Source: a bacterium SCSIO 12643 (GTDB lineage Bacteria > Bacteroidota > Bacteroidia > Flavobacteriales_G > Salibacteraceae). Taken from it: 64,000 bases of DNA. The stretch lies in the NCBI GenBank assembly GCA_024398135.1, contig CP073750.1, positions 2,914,001 through 2,978,000 on the forward strand, given 5' to 3'. Position 1 is the first letter of the stretch, and the number at the start of each line of letters is the position of its first letter. Shown here piece by piece: positions 26,882 through 35,417 of this stretch. The position numbers were made by a program, and so were the translations under genes. The notes below the pieces were generated by a model that saw only the letters and a list, made by a program, of their open reading frames with translations, was not told the origin of the DNA and ran no database searches.

Positions 26882-27715
26882 ATGAAAAAACTATTCTTCC
26901 TTTTGATCTTTATTTGGGGTGTTGGGCAAAGCACTTCGGCACAAACCATCGTTACATTTTATACCACTCTTGGGAGTTTTGAAGTGGAGTTATATGATAC
27001 TTTACAACCCATTACCGCAGGGAATTTTAAAACATTAGTGAATGATAAGTTTTATGATGGGATCATATTTCATCGTATCATTTCAAACTTTGTGATTCAG
27101 GGAGGAGATCCGAATGGAAATGGAACTGGTGGCCCCGGATATACAATTCCGGATGAGTTTGACAGTTCGCTATCTAATATTGAAAAAACTTTATCCATGG
27201 CTAATGCAGGCCCAAATACCGGGGGGAGCCAGTTTTTTATTAATACCAAGAACAATACTTTTTTAGATTTCGATAAACCACCTTATACCTCAGCGCATCC
27301 TGTGTTTGGAATTGTGATTAGCGGATGGGATACGGTAGAAATGATTGAAAATGTACAGGTCAATTCAAATGATAAACCGTTGGTGGATGTGGTCATGGAT
27401 AGTATTCGCGTAACTCAATTTCCTTTAGCCATCAGGTTACCATATAATACATTAGATGGAGTTACGGTTTATCCTAATCCTGCCAACGAAGGCAGCGTGA
27501 TTGAAATATTAAGTGATCAAAAACAAGAGGTAACGATTTCATTGTATGATGTGAACGGTATTGAAGTAATGAATCGCGTGAGACAATTACATAAAGGTGA
27601 AAACCAAATCAATCTATCCGATCTTGGAGTCATTGGATTGGCGCAGGGAGTTTATGTTTTCCGTGTGCAATATGGAGCCCAAATGCAAACCACGAGAATC
27701 ATTTTATCAGAATAG
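26882..27715 (+). CDS. Secreted cyclophilin-type peptidyl-prolyl isomerase with T9SS sorting domain
   Basis: A 277-residue protein with a signal peptide (1-21, ending SAQ), a cyclophilin domain (about 24-180) and a C-terminal type IX sorting domain (about 195-277). The cyclophilin active-site block is present: FHRIISNFVIQGGDPNGNGTGGPGY with the catalytic Arg, and ANAGPNTGGSQFFIN. The sorting domain starts VYPNPANEGS and ends LAQGVYVFRVQYG. The enzyme would isomerise prolyl bonds on the cell surface or outside. Most bacterial cyclophilins are cytosolic or periplasmic, so surface sorting is unusual. Confidence 0.9.
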   Translation: MKKLFFLLIFIWGVGQSTSAQTIVTFYTTLGSFEVELYDTLQPITAGNFKTLVNDKFYDGIIFHRIISNFVIQGGDPNGNGTGGPGYTIPDEFDSSLSNIEKTLSMANAGPNTGGSQFFINTKNNTFLDFDKPPYTSAHPVFGIVISGWDTVEMIENVQVNSNDKPLVDVVMDSIRVTQFPLAIRLPYNTLDGVTVYPNPANEGSVIEILSDQKQEVTISLYDVNGIEVMNRVRQLHKGENQINLSDLGVIGLAQGVYVFRVQYGAQMQTTRIILSE

Positions 27716-27721
27716 TAGAAA

Positions 27722-28912
27722 TTAATTTTTGATAATTTTTTTAGTGGTGCTTTGACCTTCAGAAATGATTTTTATAAAATACACCCCATTGCTAAGTTGG
27801 GAAATATCAATATCCTGATCTACACCGATAGCAGTTTGTGATTTGATAAGTTTTCCCACCTGATCATATAGTAATACATCCATTGAAGATTGTCGATTCG
27901 CGGATCTAATTTTAAATGAATTTACCGTGGGATTAGGATAGATGACATAGTCACCATTTTCAGGAATGACAGGAGGAACCGTAGTCAGGTCATTGGCTAT
28001 AATATGTTGGAAAACATAAAATTCACGATTATTAATCTTACTATGTCGGAGTCCATTGGCATATGTAAGTGCTCCGTATGTAGTATAGGTTTGGTTATTT
28101 ACAATCTTTATAAGCGAACTGCCACTCTCACCAGGGATTCCGCTTGTACCATTAATTCCTATAAATAGAGAATCTACAATGTCGATTTTACCATAATTGT
28201 AATATAGACTATCACCATTATAGTGATTTGAGTCAATATGCAGTAAGGTAGTACCCGGATATGAAAATTTATAAAAAGTACCATTGGATAATACAGAATC
28301 CACCTTATTAAAACCAATACTTAGCCAACCGGTTGATGCTCCAATATTCTGATTTAGTTCCAATATAGCCAGGTCTTCACCCGAAATTCTCCAGTCTTTA
28401 AAGACAAATATTTTGTTTACATAACTGGAGTTAAAGTTGGAGTTAAAAGTGCCATTATCATATACAGGTGCAACCATTAATGAATCTACAAATAAAATGT
28501 TGGTGTTGACTCTAGATACACAGTGAGCTGCAGTAAGTACATGTTTACGACTGATTAAACTTCCGGAACAAAGTCCACCAACAGTATCGTTATGGATATT
28601 AAAAATCTTAACGCTCGTTCGAATTGGGTATTTGTTTAGATCATAATCTAATGAAGCCTGTCTTTTAAAGGCAAAGTTGGTATTGGGATATACATTGGTT
28701 ACGGGTAGGTTTTGGTTTAAGTTTTCAATATTCGAATTAAATGTACCTGTAAAATAGCGTGTGGTGTCACTTACAATGCTCGTATCAAAAGCAATGCTTG
28801 TAATAGAATCCGTAGTGCCATTTACCAGATCAAAAGCATAAATGGTCTTGGTTTGAGCGTTAGCAATAAAATGAAATAGGTAGATGCATAGTAGTACGCA
28901 CAGTTTTTTCAT
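27722..28912 (-). CDS. Secreted trypsin-like serine protease with T9SS sorting domain
   Basis: A 396-residue secreted S1-family protease. A signal peptide ends near NAQ (20). The catalytic triad is His130 in LTAAHCVS, Asp180 in SGEDLAILEL and Ser263 in GESGSSLI, with a disulfide-capable Cys pair (Cys115, Cys131) around the His. The C-terminal ~75 residues (YVIYPNPTVNSFKI to LSNGVYFIKI) are a type IX sorting domain. The GESGSS active-site loop replaces the usual GDSGGP, as in lysyl-endopeptidase-like and other bacterial variants. Specificity cannot be predicted. It converges on the secreted cyclophilin gene. Confidence 0.88.
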   Translation of the reverse strand: MKKLCVLLCIYLFHFIANAQTKTIYAFDLVNGTTDSITSIAFDTSIVSDTTRYFTGTFNSNIENLNQNLPVTNVYPNTNFAFKRQASLDYDLNKYPIRTSVKIFNIHNDTVGGLCSGSLISRKHVLTAAHCVSRVNTNILFVDSLMVAPVYDNGTFNSNFNSSYVNKIFVFKDWRISGEDLAILELNQNIGASTGWLSIGFNKVDSVLSNGTFYKFSYPGTTLLHIDSNHYNGDSLYYNYGKIDIVDSLFIGINGTSGIPGESGSSLIKIVNNQTYTTYGALTYANGLRHSKINNREFYVFQHIIANDLTTVPPVIPENGDYVIYPNPTVNSFKIRSANRQSSMDVLLYDQVGKLIKSQTAIGVDQDIDISQLSNGVYFIKIISEGQSTTKKIIKN

Positions 28913-29005
28913 GAGGAGTATAATTCGGTTTTAGACAATTCATGTCTTTAACGAAGAATTATTGGGTTTATGTTTTTAGAATGAAAATTTGGTTTATTAA
29001 TCAAA

Positions 29006-29659
29006 TCAAGATTTGTAGTTTTTGGATTCTTTTAGAATAGTTTTAAGTTTTAACTGTCCTTTGCTCAAAGCACTTTTGTTACTATATAGATCAAGTAGAT
29101 GAATTACTTCCGAAGGAGTTCCTTTGTTTGTAAATGGTCTAGAACTTAATTTGCCAAAACAGAATTTTTCCAAAGTGTGGACTTCTTCAAGTTCGCTATA
29201 TAATGCAAGGTTGTTATGCAAAGAGATTCCAACTTTAAGAATATTACCATTATTTGCTATTGTGTAATACACATTTTTAGCCGATTCAATTTCATTAAAT
29301 TTATTGAAAAGCCATTGAAAAGTAGTGCGATAAGGTGTCTTTTTTCCTAGCTTTTTAAGAATGTCATTTCCAATATCTATTTTTAGGTAATTTGATTTAA
29401 GAGTTTTCCTCTCTTGAAAAATATCATAATCACTTTTGGTTATTAAATCTTGATTAGGATTAATCAAAAAAGCTTTAATACAACCTGTCAATATAGATTT
29501 CTCCAAAGGCTTTAGTTCTATTAATGGCGCTTCAATTTTTTGATATATATTGTTTAATTGTTGATCATGCTTTGGGAAATCAGCAGTGAATTTTTTTCTA
29601 AAATCCAGAGCGTTTTTGATCATTATGATTTCTTGATTGTTAAACCGCAGAGTACTCAT
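29006..29659 (-). CDS. Protein of unknown function
   Basis: A 217-residue, basic, apparently cytosolic protein without a recognised family. The C-terminal half contains NVYYTIANNGNILKVGIS followed by a long helical tail. The YYT...KVGIS spacing recalls a GIY-YIG-like beta-hairpin, but the match is weak and I do not call a nuclease. The gene is visibly A+T-richer than its neighbours, is a single-gene unit with ~100 bp on each side, and may be horizontally acquired. Confidence 0.5.
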   Translation of the reverse strand: MSTLRFNNQEIIMIKNALDFRKKFTADFPKHDQQLNNIYQKIEAPLIELKPLEKSILTGCIKAFLINPNQDLITKSDYDIFQERKTLKSNYLKIDIGNDILKKLGKKTPYRTTFQWLFNKFNEIESAKNVYYTIANNGNILKVGISLHNNLALYSELEEVHTLEKFCFGKLSSRPFTNKGTPSEVIHLLDLYSNKSALSKGQLKLKTILKESKNYKS

Positions 29660-29767
29660 CTTAAAACTTAAATAATTGACCTATAAATTTATGGATTATA
29701 TTAAGATACAAAGTCATTTATAAAAGATTATTGGGTTTATGTTTTGAATAAATAAGTTTTTAGAAGT

Positions 29768-30451
29768 TCATCTCTCTTCAATGGTAATAAGTTTATCCGA
29801 ATTAAACATGGCCGCAGGTGAAATAACTTTTTCATTTAATGGAATATTAGTTCCGTAGCGCTCATGCATTTTTTGTTTTACCAAAGTGTGAGATAAATCA
29901 AATTCGGATAGTTTTTGAAGTTGTCCGATTTCTATATTGAAAGCCTCTTTATAAATTTTCCAAACCAGCTCAGAGCAGTACATACGCTCATCTGACCATT
30001 CAAAATAAATATCGTAATCAGAACCTTTATACTGTTCGCCTATGATTTTCATATGTGCTACCGATTTTGGGGTAATGAGACTTTCAGAATTACGAAGCCT
30101 TTTGATCACATAATGATCATCTTGCCCTCGCTCAATCCATTTATCTAATGGAGTATAAGTCACGGGTTGTATAGCTTCATAGACATAATAACGATCATTG
30201 TTTTCAAAAATAATTCCCATATGACTGTATTTAGAGTGTGTGGCCAGCTGAATAGCTTTACTTTGACTCGAATTGGATGTTTGAAAAATGAGGTCCCCAT
30301 TTTGGATGCTATGATGCTTTATATTTAATGAATGATGAATAGGTACGGCATGAGTCTGTTGCCCAAGGATAAAATCATACCCAATTAAGACCAGATAAAT
30401 AAACCCGGTAATGAGAATGGTTCTCAGTAGAAATTTTCGTAGTTGAAGCAT
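29768..30451 (-). CDS. YiiX/YebB-like permuted papain-fold peptidase
   Basis: A 227-residue membrane-anchored or exported protein with one N-terminal hydrophobic helix (about 8-29). The NlpC/P60-like (permuted) core shows NGDLIFQTSNSSQSKAIQLATHSKYSHMGIIF with His77 and MYCSELVWKIYKEA with Cys159, the expected catalytic pair in the YiiX order (His before Cys). Family members act as cysteine peptidases or amidases on peptidoglycan or lipids; the substrate here is unknown. Confidence 0.8.
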   Translation of the reverse strand: MLQLRKFLLRTILITGFIYLVLIGYDFILGQQTHAVPIHHSLNIKHHSIQNGDLIFQTSNSSQSKAIQLATHSKYSHMGIIFENNDRYYVYEAIQPVTYTPLDKWIERGQDDHYVIKRLRNSESLITPKSVAHMKIIGEQYKGSDYDIYFEWSDERMYCSELVWKIYKEAFNIEIGQLQKLSEFDLSHTLVKQKMHERYGTNIPLNEKVISPAAMFNSDKLITIEER

Positions 30452-30600
30452 AATTGGAGGAGTTACATGGAGAAATTAACGCGAAGTGAATGGTTTTAAG
30501 TGTTTTGTTTAACATTTAAAAACATATGAAAATATGGTGAGTATAAGAGGCTTTAAAATCGCTTGTTGTTTTTTACTGAAAAAAGTTTCATCTTGGATGT

Positions 30601-31524
30601 ATGAATACAACTGAACGCGTTCGAATAGATTATAAAAATCGCATTTATAAGGTGGTTGTTTACATTGAAAACAATATTCACTCTGACTTGAGATTGGAAG
30701 TTCTGGCAGAGATCGCAAACTTTTCACCTTTTCATTTTCATCGTTTATTCTCAGCTATTTACAAGGAGTCTTTAGGCGCGTATGTAATGCGAAAAAGGAT
30801 AGAAAGATCAGCACTACATTTGCTAAGAAGAACTTCAGAAACTATTGCTGAAATCGGGACACAATACGGATTTGAAAATCCGTCATCATTTACCCGGGCG
30901 TTCAAAAAAAGGTTTAAAATGAGCCCTTCTGAGTTCCTTTCTTTGAACCAAATCGAAATGAGCAAGATTTGTATAGTGGATCGCAAGAATGGTCAAGATG
31001 ACCCCAATAGTGAAAAATACATTTGTGTCATTAATAACTTAAAAAACTGGTTAAAAATGAACGCAGATGTGCAGGTAAAAGAGTTGCCGAAAAGAAAGGT
31101 AGCGTGTATTCGTAAAAGTGGACCCTATACTCAATTGGGAGGGACTTTTGAAAAATTAATGGGCTGGGCCAGAACCCAAATGGATATCACCGATGAATTG
31201 AGGCTAACCTGGTATCACGACAATCCTAAACTTACCGATATTGAGGTGGTAGAATGGAGTGCATGTGTAACGGTTTCAGATGAGGTAGAGACCAATTCAG
31301 ATATCCGATTGGCTGAAATCCCAGGAGGTAAATATGCGACTGGAAGATTCCAGATAACTTCAAAAGACTTTAGCAATGCCTGGGAGAGTATGAGTTTATG
31401 GATGGTGGAGAATGGGTATCACAATTGTGATGCAGCTCCATTTGAAATTTACTATAGCAGTAAAGAAGATCATCACAATGATCGATTTGACGTGGAAATT
31501 TGTATGCCCATTGAACTGAATTAA
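30601..31524 (+). CDS. AraC-family regulator with GyrI-like effector domain
   Basis: A 307-residue regulator. The N-terminal AraC double HTH (about 12-115) includes LRLEVLAEIANFSPFHFHRLFSAIYKESLGAYV and IAEIGTQYGFENPSSFTRAFKKRFKMSPSEF. The C-terminal GyrI-like (SOUL/BmrR effector-binding) domain (about 150-307) likely binds a small hydrophobic or cationic ligand. This arrangement resembles Rob/SoxS-type and multidrug-responsive regulators. It is a single-gene unit ending at a terminator shared with uvrA. Targets are unknown. Confidence 0.88.
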   Translation: MNTTERVRIDYKNRIYKVVVYIENNIHSDLRLEVLAEIANFSPFHFHRLFSAIYKESLGAYVMRKRIERSALHLLRRTSETIAEIGTQYGFENPSSFTRAFKKRFKMSPSEFLSLNQIEMSKICIVDRKNGQDDPNSEKYICVINNLKNWLKMNADVQVKELPKRKVACIRKSGPYTQLGGTFEKLMGWARTQMDITDELRLTWYHDNPKLTDIEVVEWSACVTVSDEVETNSDIRLAEIPGGKYATGRFQITSKDFSNAWESMSLWMVENGYHNCDAAPFEIYYSSKEDHHNDRFDVEICMPIELN

Positions 31525-31535
31525 CTGTAAATGAG

Positions 31536-31560
31536 AAAGGCTCCGTAAGGAGCCTTTTCT
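31536..31560. terminator. Bidirectional terminator between araC-type gene and uvrA
   Basis: A 9-bp stem AAAGGCTCC / GGAGCCTTT with a GTAA loop has T-rich ends in both directions. The two genes converge on it. Confidence 0.8.
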
Positions 31561-34412
31561 TATGATTCTAATTCTAGTTTTAAAAACTTTCCTGTATGTG
31601 AAGTTTTGTGCTGTGCGAGTTTTTCAGGAGTTCCTTCAAAAACTACCTGACCCCCACCTTTTCCGCCTTCCGGACCTATGTCAATGACATAATCCGCCAC
31701 CTTTATGATATCCAGATTGTGTTCAATAATCAAAACAGTATTTCCTTTTTCTACCAAAGTCTGAAGCACCTCTAATAAAATGCGAATATCTTCAAAATGT
31801 AGGCCTGTAGTCGGCTCATCTAAGATGTAGAACGTTTTGCCGGTATTCCGTTTCGATAATTCCGAAGCCAGCTTTACCCTTTGGGCTTCACCACCGGATA
31901 GTGTAGTGGAAGCCTGACCTAACGTGATATAACCCAGTCCCACATCCAACATCGTTTTAATTTTTTGAACGATAGATGGAATATGCTCAAAGAACACCAC
32001 TGCATCGGCAATGGTTAAATTCAGTACATCAGAAATAGACTTTCCTTTGTAACGTACCTCTAAAGTCTCTCTATTGTAACGTTTACCCTGACATTCCTCA
32101 CATTCCACGTAAACATCAGGTAAGAAGTTCATCTCGATGGTACGTACACCGCCACCCTGACAAGTTTCACATCTGCCGCCTTTAACATTAAATGAAAAAC
32201 GCCCCGGTTTATAACCTCTGATTTTCGCTTCGGGGATATTGGCAAACAATTGACGAATGTCTGTAAATACACCGGTATATGTAGCTGGGTTTGACCTTGG
32301 GGTTCGTCCAATTGGACTTTGATCAATATCGATGACTTTATCAATATGTTCCAGCCCTTCGATCTTCTTAAATGGAAGCGGTTTTTTATTTGATTTATAA
32401 ATATGCTGATTTAAAGCCGGATAAAGTGTTTCGTTAATCAATGTAGATTTTCCACTTCCGGAAACGCCCGTTACGCAAATCAATGTACCTAATGGAAACT
32501 TGGCTTTAACGTTTTTAAGATTATGTCCGGTAGCTCCGGATAATTTTAGAAAATCGCCATTTCCTTTTCTACGTTTCTTTGGAATTTCAATTTGCTTGAC
32601 ACCAGATAAATAATCTGTAGTGGGAGTATGTGCTTTTAATAAATCTTTCCAATGTCCTTGTGCTACAATTTCTCCACCATGAACCCCAGCACCCGGACCA
32701 ATATCAATTACGTGATCCGCTTGTTCCATCATATCCTTATCGTGCTCCACAACCAGAATACTATTTCCAATATCACGCAGGTCCTTGAGCGCATTAATCA
32801 AGCGTTGATTATCACGTTGATGTAACCCAATACTTGGCTCGTCCAGAATGTAGAGAACATCAACCAGTTTAGATCCAATTTGTGTGGCCAAACGAATCCG
32901 CTGTGCTTCACCACCGGACAGGGTTTTAGAGCCCCTGTTCAGACTCAAATAATCTAAACCTACATCTAATAAGAAACCCAATCTGGCTCGGATTTCTTTT
33001 AAGATATCCTTGGCAATCGTATTTTGGCGTTCAGATAATCTGTCTTCAATATTCGTAAACCAATCTGAAAGTTCATTGATATCCATTTCAGAAAGTTCCG
33101 CGATATTTTTATCAGCTATTCTGAAATACAATGATTCTTTCTTTAATCGCGTGCCATCACATGAAGAACAATTGGTTTTATTCATAAAACTCTCTGCCCA
33201 TCGCGCAAAAGCTTTGGTTGGATTCTCGCTGTATTGTGAGGAAATCCAATTGATGATTCCTTCGAAACTCATTTCTTCAGAATCACGAATACCAAGCGTC
33301 TTGTTTTCTATCGTAAATGAGCCTTTTGTACCATGCAAAATAGTATCAATGGCTTCTTCACTAATATCTTTAATAGGAGTGGTCAGTTTGAAGTTGAACT
33401 TTTTACCAATGTTTTCAATTTGTTTGAAAATCCAGTTGTTTTGATATTTTCCCAAAGGAGCCAAACCACCTTTTTTGATCGATAGTTTATTGTCAGGGAT
33501 GATCTTGTCAATATCAATTTCAGAAACCAGTCCTAAACCATTACAACTTGGACAAGCCCCATATGGTGAGTTGAATGAAAACATATTTGGTGCAGGATCG
33601 TCATAGGCGATTCCTGAAGTGGGACACATCAATTTACTACTGAAATGTCTTGGGTTTTCACCATTTTGATCCACAATCATAAATGTACCACCACCTTGTT
33701 TCATCGCGGTTTTCATGGATTCTGAAATTCGTGCGCGTGCATCTTTGGAAACTTTCACACGATCAATCACAATCTCGATATCATGGATTTTATAACGGTC
33801 CAGTTTCATGCCTTTGGTGATGTTTAAAATCTCGCCATCCACACGAACTCTGACATATCCTTTTTTCTGAATGTTTTCGAAAAGTTCACGATAATGTCCT
33901 TTACGTCCTTTAACGACAGGAGCCAGAAGCATTAATCCCTGACCTTCGTATTTTTCAAAAATCAACTCTAAGATTTGATCCGAAGAAAACTTGACCATTT
34001 TCTCTCCGGTTTTGTACGAATAGGCATCTCCGGCACGCGCATATAGAAGTCGTAAGAAATCGTAGATCTCAGTAATCGTACCTACTGTAGAACGTGGGCT
34101 CTTACTTACCGTTTTTTGTTCGATTGAAATTACCGGGCTTAAACCTGTAATCTTATCCACATCCGGACGTTCCATATTACCTAAAAAAGCACGTGCATAT
34201 GCAGAAAAACTCTCAATATATCGTCTTTGACCTTCGGCATAAATAGTGTCAAAAGCCAGCGAAGATTTTCCACTACCGCTTAATCCGGTAATCACCACCA
34301 ACTGGTGAGAGGGAATGGTGATGTCAATATTTTTTAAGTTGTGAGATCGCGCTCCAAATACTTCAATTTGATGCGATTCAGATATGCTGTTTTGTTCGGT
34401 TTTAGCGCCCAT
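31560..34412 (-). CDS. uvrA: Excinuclease ABC subunit A
   Basis: A damage-sensing ATPase of nucleotide excision repair, about 950 residues, with two ABC ATPase halves. Walker A motifs are GLSGSGKSSLAFD and GVSGSGKSTLINE; signature motifs LSGGEAQR occur in both halves with following Walker B ILDEPS/ILDEPT. The second zinc finger CETCQGGG...CEECQGKRY is complete. In the first, the usual CxxC is read CPTS before ACPSCNGLG, a variant I recall from other Bacteroidota UvrA proteins. I choose ATG 34412 (MGAKTEQ), not 34502: the upstream 30 codons overlap a -7 promoter element and look uncoding. Confidence 0.96.
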   Translation of the reverse strand: MGAKTEQNSISESHQIEVFGARSHNLKNIDITIPSHQLVVITGLSGSGKSSLAFDTIYAEGQRRYIESFSAYARAFLGNMERPDVDKITGLSPVISIEQKTVSKSPRSTVGTITEIYDFLRLLYARAGDAYSYKTGEKMVKFSSDQILELIFEKYEGQGLMLLAPVVKGRKGHYRELFENIQKKGYVRVRVDGEILNITKGMKLDRYKIHDIEIVIDRVKVSKDARARISESMKTAMKQGGGTFMIVDQNGENPRHFSSKLMCPTSGIAYDDPAPNMFSFNSPYGACPSCNGLGLVSEIDIDKIIPDNKLSIKKGGLAPLGKYQNNWIFKQIENIGKKFNFKLTTPIKDISEEAIDTILHGTKGSFTIENKTLGIRDSEEMSFEGIINWISSQYSENPTKAFARWAESFMNKTNCSSCDGTRLKKESLYFRIADKNIAELSEMDINELSDWFTNIEDRLSERQNTIAKDILKEIRARLGFLLDVGLDYLSLNRGSKTLSGGEAQRIRLATQIGSKLVDVLYILDEPSIGLHQRDNQRLINALKDLRDIGNSILVVEHDKDMMEQADHVIDIGPGAGVHGGEIVAQGHWKDLLKAHTPTTDYLSGVKQIEIPKKRRKGNGDFLKLSGATGHNLKNVKAKFPLGTLICVTGVSGSGKSTLINETLYPALNQHIYKSNKKPLPFKKIEGLEHIDKVIDIDQSPIGRTPRSNPATYTGVFTDIRQLFANIPEAKIRGYKPGRFSFNVKGGRCETCQGGGVRTIEMNFLPDVYVECEECQGKRYNRETLEVRYKGKSISDVLNLTIADAVVFFEHIPSIVQKIKTMLDVGLGYITLGQASTTLSGGEAQRVKLASELSKRNTGKTFYILDEPTTGLHFEDIRILLEVLQTLVEKGNTVLIIEHNLDIIKVADYVIDIGPEGGKGGGQVVFEGTPEKLAQHKTSHTGKFLKLELES

Positions 34413-34425
34413 AATTTTCGAATGC

Positions 34426-34433
34426 CAAATGTA
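34426..34433 (-). promoter_or_regulatory. -7 promoter element for uvrA
   Basis: The minus strand reads TACATTTG, matching TAnnTTTG, 14 bp upstream of the ATG at 34412. It supports the shorter UvrA start. Confidence 0.6.
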
Positions 34434-34542
34434 ATGAAAGAATAAGGAGTAATAGATCGGTTTAGCGCTTGAAGCTGTACGATTTGGTAAAATATTTAGC
34501 AAATATTTTAAAATGTTGGAAATATCATGAGTCTTAAAAATT

Positions 34543-34550
34543 TACATTTG
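34543..34550 (+). promoter_or_regulatory. -7 promoter element for the AlkD-like gene
   Basis: TACATTTG matches TAnnTTTG, 21 bp upstream of the start codon. A GTTG lies about 24 bp further upstream as a poor -33. Confidence 0.55.
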
Positions 34551-34571
34551 ATATGCTAAAAGAACTGAGTT

Positions 34572-35279
34572 ATGACCGTACAAGAAATCATGCAACAACT
34601 CCAGGATTTCGGAGATGAAAATACCAAGAATACTTTAATGAAACATGGCGCACAGGAACCATTTTACGGGGTGAAAGTGGCCGATTTAAAGAAGATTCTG
34701 AAAAAGACTAAAAAGAATCATGAGTTGTCTTTGGAGTTGTATGCCACCGGGAATTCAGATGCGATGTATTTAGCGGGCTTGATGGCAGATGAAAAGCAAA
34801 TCACCAAGATAGATTTAGAGCGGTGGATCGATGAAGCGTATTGGTATTACTTAAGTGAATATGCAGTGGCCTGGGTAGCTGCTGAAACCGATTTTGGATT
34901 CGAATTGGGACTGGAATGGATTGATTCAAAAGAAGAAAGAAAAGCTGCTGCGGGCTGGTCAGTATTGGCATATTATGCAGGTGTTAATGCAGATGAGAAT
35001 TTAGATATTGATCAGTATATGGAACTATTGGAGCGCGTAGGTAATGAAGTGCACCAAGCACAAAATAGAGTGCGATACACTATGAATGGTTTTGTCATTG
35101 CCATTGGTTCTTATATCACTGAGTTGACCGCAAAATCAAAAGAAATTGCGGCTAAAATCGGTAAGGTAGCAGTAGAGATGGGGGGAACCGCTTGTAAAGT
35201 TCCATTGGCTACAGATTATATCAAAAAAGTGGAGGATAAAGGACGTGTAGGAAAGAAACGTAAGACTGCCAGGTGTTAA
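34572..35279 (+). CDS. AlkD-like DNA alkylation repair protein
   Basis: A 235-residue all-helical HEAT-repeat protein of the AlkD family, which in characterised members excises N3- and N7-alkylated purines from DNA. The segments MKHGAQEPFYGVKVADLKKILKKTKKNHELSLELYATGNSDAMYLAGLMAD and WVAAETDFGFELGLEWIDSKEERKAAAGW fit the family, with conserved Trp and Asp residues. It is divergent from uvrA across 159 bp, so two DNA repair genes are adjacent. Catalysis itself cannot be confirmed from sequence. Confidence 0.82.
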   Translation: MTVQEIMQQLQDFGDENTKNTLMKHGAQEPFYGVKVADLKKILKKTKKNHELSLELYATGNSDAMYLAGLMADEKQITKIDLERWIDEAYWYYLSEYAVAWVAAETDFGFELGLEWIDSKEERKAAAGWSVLAYYAGVNADENLDIDQYMELLERVGNEVHQAQNRVRYTMNGFVIAIGSYITELTAKSKEIAAKIGKVAVEMGGTACKVPLATDYIKKVEDKGRVGKKRKTARC

Positions 35280-35329
35280 GTACACTTGATGCAGAGTGAA
35301 ACACAATATTTTGACCCGGAATTTGATTT

Positions 35330-35354
35330 TGCAGACAAATATTGCCGTTTGGCA
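35330..35354. promoter_or_regulatory. 25-bp dyad upstream of lytS-like gene (copy 1)
   Basis: TGCAGACAA-N7-CGTTTGGCA is an imperfect inverted repeat. Its right arm and overall spacing match a second dyad at 37167-37191, just after the response-regulator gene. It is a candidate LytTR binding site. Confidence 0.5.
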
Positions 35355-35379
35355 TAATAGATTTTTATTCCCTGGTAAA

Positions 35380-35403
35380 AAGACACATTTTTGGATGTGT
35401 TTT
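35380..35403 (+). terminator. Hairpin with T-tract in the lytS leader
   Basis: AAGACACAT pairs with ATGTGTTTT (one G-U) around a TTTTGG loop and is followed by TTTTCTT, 14 bp before the kinase ATG. It could terminate the AlkD-like transcript or attenuate the kinase operon. Confidence 0.45.
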
Positions 35404-35417
35404 CTTGAAATGGAATT

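Noticed and set aside
30504-30512. Lone TTTGTTTAA half-site upstream of the AraC-type gene.
   Set aside because: There is no inverted partner at 15-17 bp; a single 9-mer in A+T-rich DNA is expected by chance.
33010-33444. 144-codon plus-strand ORF opposite uvrA.
   Set aside because: It is antisense to a highly conserved protein frame and shows no domain of its own.
34413-34502. Longer UvrA start adding 30 codons.
   Set aside because: It overlaps a -7 element (34426-34433), reads as non-conserved sequence, and UvrA homology begins just after MGAKTEQ.
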